Shown here: positions 63,277 to 64,000 of the stretch, piece after piece
How positions within the stretch are numbered: position 1 is the stretch's first letter
How the letters are laid out: each line of letters opens with the position of its first letter
Assembly: GCF_010725725.1 (NCBI RefSeq)
Contig: NZ_AP022599.1
Span: 4,464,001 to 4,528,000 of the forward strand
Source: Mycolicibacterium pulveris
GTDB lineage: Bacteria > Actinomycetota > Actinomycetes > Mycobacteriales > Mycobacteriaceae
DNA length: 64,000 nucleotides
Direction: 5' to 3'
Program-made: the position numbers and the translations under genes
The notes under the pieces: generated by a model
The model's database searches: none
Told to the model about the DNA's origin: nothing
Seen by the model: the letters and a program-made list of their open reading frames with translations, nothing else

Positions 63277-64000
63277 ATGAACCTGCGTCCCAGCCATCCT
63301 GCCGGCGCCGCGCTCGGGCAGCTTGCCGAGCAGGTGGCGGCGGTGCCGGCGACCCCGCCGGCCACACCTGACCTGCGGGTCACCGGGGTGACGCTGCGCA
63401 GCAAGGACGTGCGGGCCGGCGACCTGTTCGCCGCGCTGCCCGGCGCGGCGTCGCACGGCGGGCGCCACGTCGGCGAGGCGCTGGAGCGCGGTGCGGTCGC
63501 GGTGCTCACCGACCCCGAGGGCATGGCGCACATCGGCGCGGATGCCGCGGTGCCCGTCCTGGTGCATCCGGCGCCACGCACGGTGCTCGGGCAGCTGGCC
63601 GCCGCCGTGTACGGACACCCGTCGGAGAAGCTGCGGGTGATAGGTGTGACGGGGACGTCGGGCAAGACCACGACCACCTACCTGGTCGAAGCCGGGCTGC
63701 GGGCGGCCGGCCGGGTGGCGGGCCTGATCGGCACCGTCGGCATCCGGATCGGCGGACGCGACCAGCCCAGCGTGCTGACCACCCCGGAGGCCCCCGACCT
63801 GCAGGCGTTGTTGGCGGTGATGGCCGAAGCCGGTGTCGACACCGTCGTCATGGAGGTGTCCAGCCACGCGCTGTCGCTGGGGCGGGTCGACGGCGTGCAC
63901 TTCGCGGTCGGCGGGTTCACCAACCTGTCGCGTGACCACCTCGACTTCCACCCGACGATGCGGGACTACTTCGAAGCCAAGGCACGGCTGTTCGATCCCG
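63277..64000 (+). CDS. murE: UDP-MurNAc-L-Ala-D-Glu:meso-diaminopimelate ligase MurE (3' end cut by window)
   Basis: Adds meso-diaminopimelate to the UDP-MurNAc dipeptide in cytoplasmic peptidoglycan synthesis. The first 241 codons are present. The N-terminal UDP-binding domain ([36 protein letters not shown]) and the central ATP-binding domain ([67 protein letters not shown]) are clear. The sequence is cut before the carbamylated lysine and the DNPR motif that selects diaminopimelate, so substrate choice rests on the actinobacterial context. GTG 63268 is also in frame, but the upstream -10 favours ATG 63277. Confidence 0.95.
   Translation, partial: MNLRPSHPAGAALGQLAEQVAAVPATPPATPDLRVTGVTLRSKDVRAGDLFAALPGAASHGGRHVGEALERGAVAVLTDPEGMAHIGADAAVPVLVHPAPRTVLGQLAAAVYGHPSEKLRVIGVTGTSGKTTTTYLVEAGLRAAGRVAGLIGTVGIRIGGRDQPSVLTTPEAPDLQALLAVMAEAGVDTVVMEVSSHALSLGRVDGVHFAVGGFTNLSRDHLDFHPTMRDYFEAKARLFDP

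Overview
The window is high-GC actinobacterial chromosome. Its gene content and order match the mycobacterial core between glnA2 and murE (the Rv2222c to Rv2158c segment of M. tuberculosis H37Rv, seen here in reverse orientation). Diagnostic genes are the lipoprotein-type cytochrome oxidase subunit II, the diheme QcrC and Tat-type QcrA, MmpS3, PimB', MptA, PknL with its substrate, an EphD hydrolase-SDR fusion and the proline-rich FtsL. No IS element is present, and extra genes lie between glnE and glnA1 and beside cobTS, so a fast-growing Mycolicibacterium-like species fits better than the M. tuberculosis complex. The species cannot be named from this sequence alone. H37Rv comparisons are from memory, not from alignment.

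Layout. 1-8 kb: nitrogen assimilation (partial glnA2, glnE, glnA1), with a thioesterase, an LLM-class oxidoreductase and a DoxX protein in between, and a four-repeat GlnR-type operator upstream of glnA1. 8-14 kb: RDD and DUF4191 membrane proteins, lipoate synthesis (lipB-lipA), an SDR-like epimerase and the lipoyl-bearing acyltransferase dlaT. 14-21 kb: ephD, leucyl aminopeptidase, a class III adenylate cyclase, gcvT and ilvE. 21-24 kb: cobalamin nucleotide-loop genes cobU-cobT-cobS behind a DUF3043 protein. 24-28 kb: an A-type Fe-S carrier, a membrane protein, adenosine kinase and asparagine synthetase. 28-36 kb: the respiratory bcc-aa3 genes in two convergent blocks (ctaC-ctaF-mmpS3-DUF2561 and ctaE-qcrCAB). 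36-41 kb: trpD, an exonuclease/GIY-YIG fusion, a small Cys-rich protein, an NlpC/P60 hydrolase and a zinc peptidase.

41-58 kb is an envelope-lipid neighbourhood: pimB', fadD15, two SRPBCC proteins, an ArsA/Get3-like ATPase, a small CPVC protein, an acyltransferase, two GT-C mannosyltransferases (the Rv2181 homologue and mptA), a polyprenyl synthase, lppM and the pknL/Rv2175c kinase-substrate pair. aroG and a 3'-5' exoribonuclease are embedded in it. 58-64 kb is the start of the dcw division cluster (mraZ-rsmH-ftsL-pbpB-murE), headed by an intrinsic terminator and a period-10 MraZ box array.

Most genes are well-known core functions, and I saw no phage, CRISPR, plasmid or defence island. The less-described material is regulatory and architectural. 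A TANNNT hexamer sits 6-9 bases before many start codons, which suggests leaderless transcripts. Long hairpins fill the convergent junctions. Two convergent pairs share antisense coding 3' ends (126 and 80 bases). The ArsA-like ATPase has a reading frame whose P-loop lies upstream of any standard start codon.
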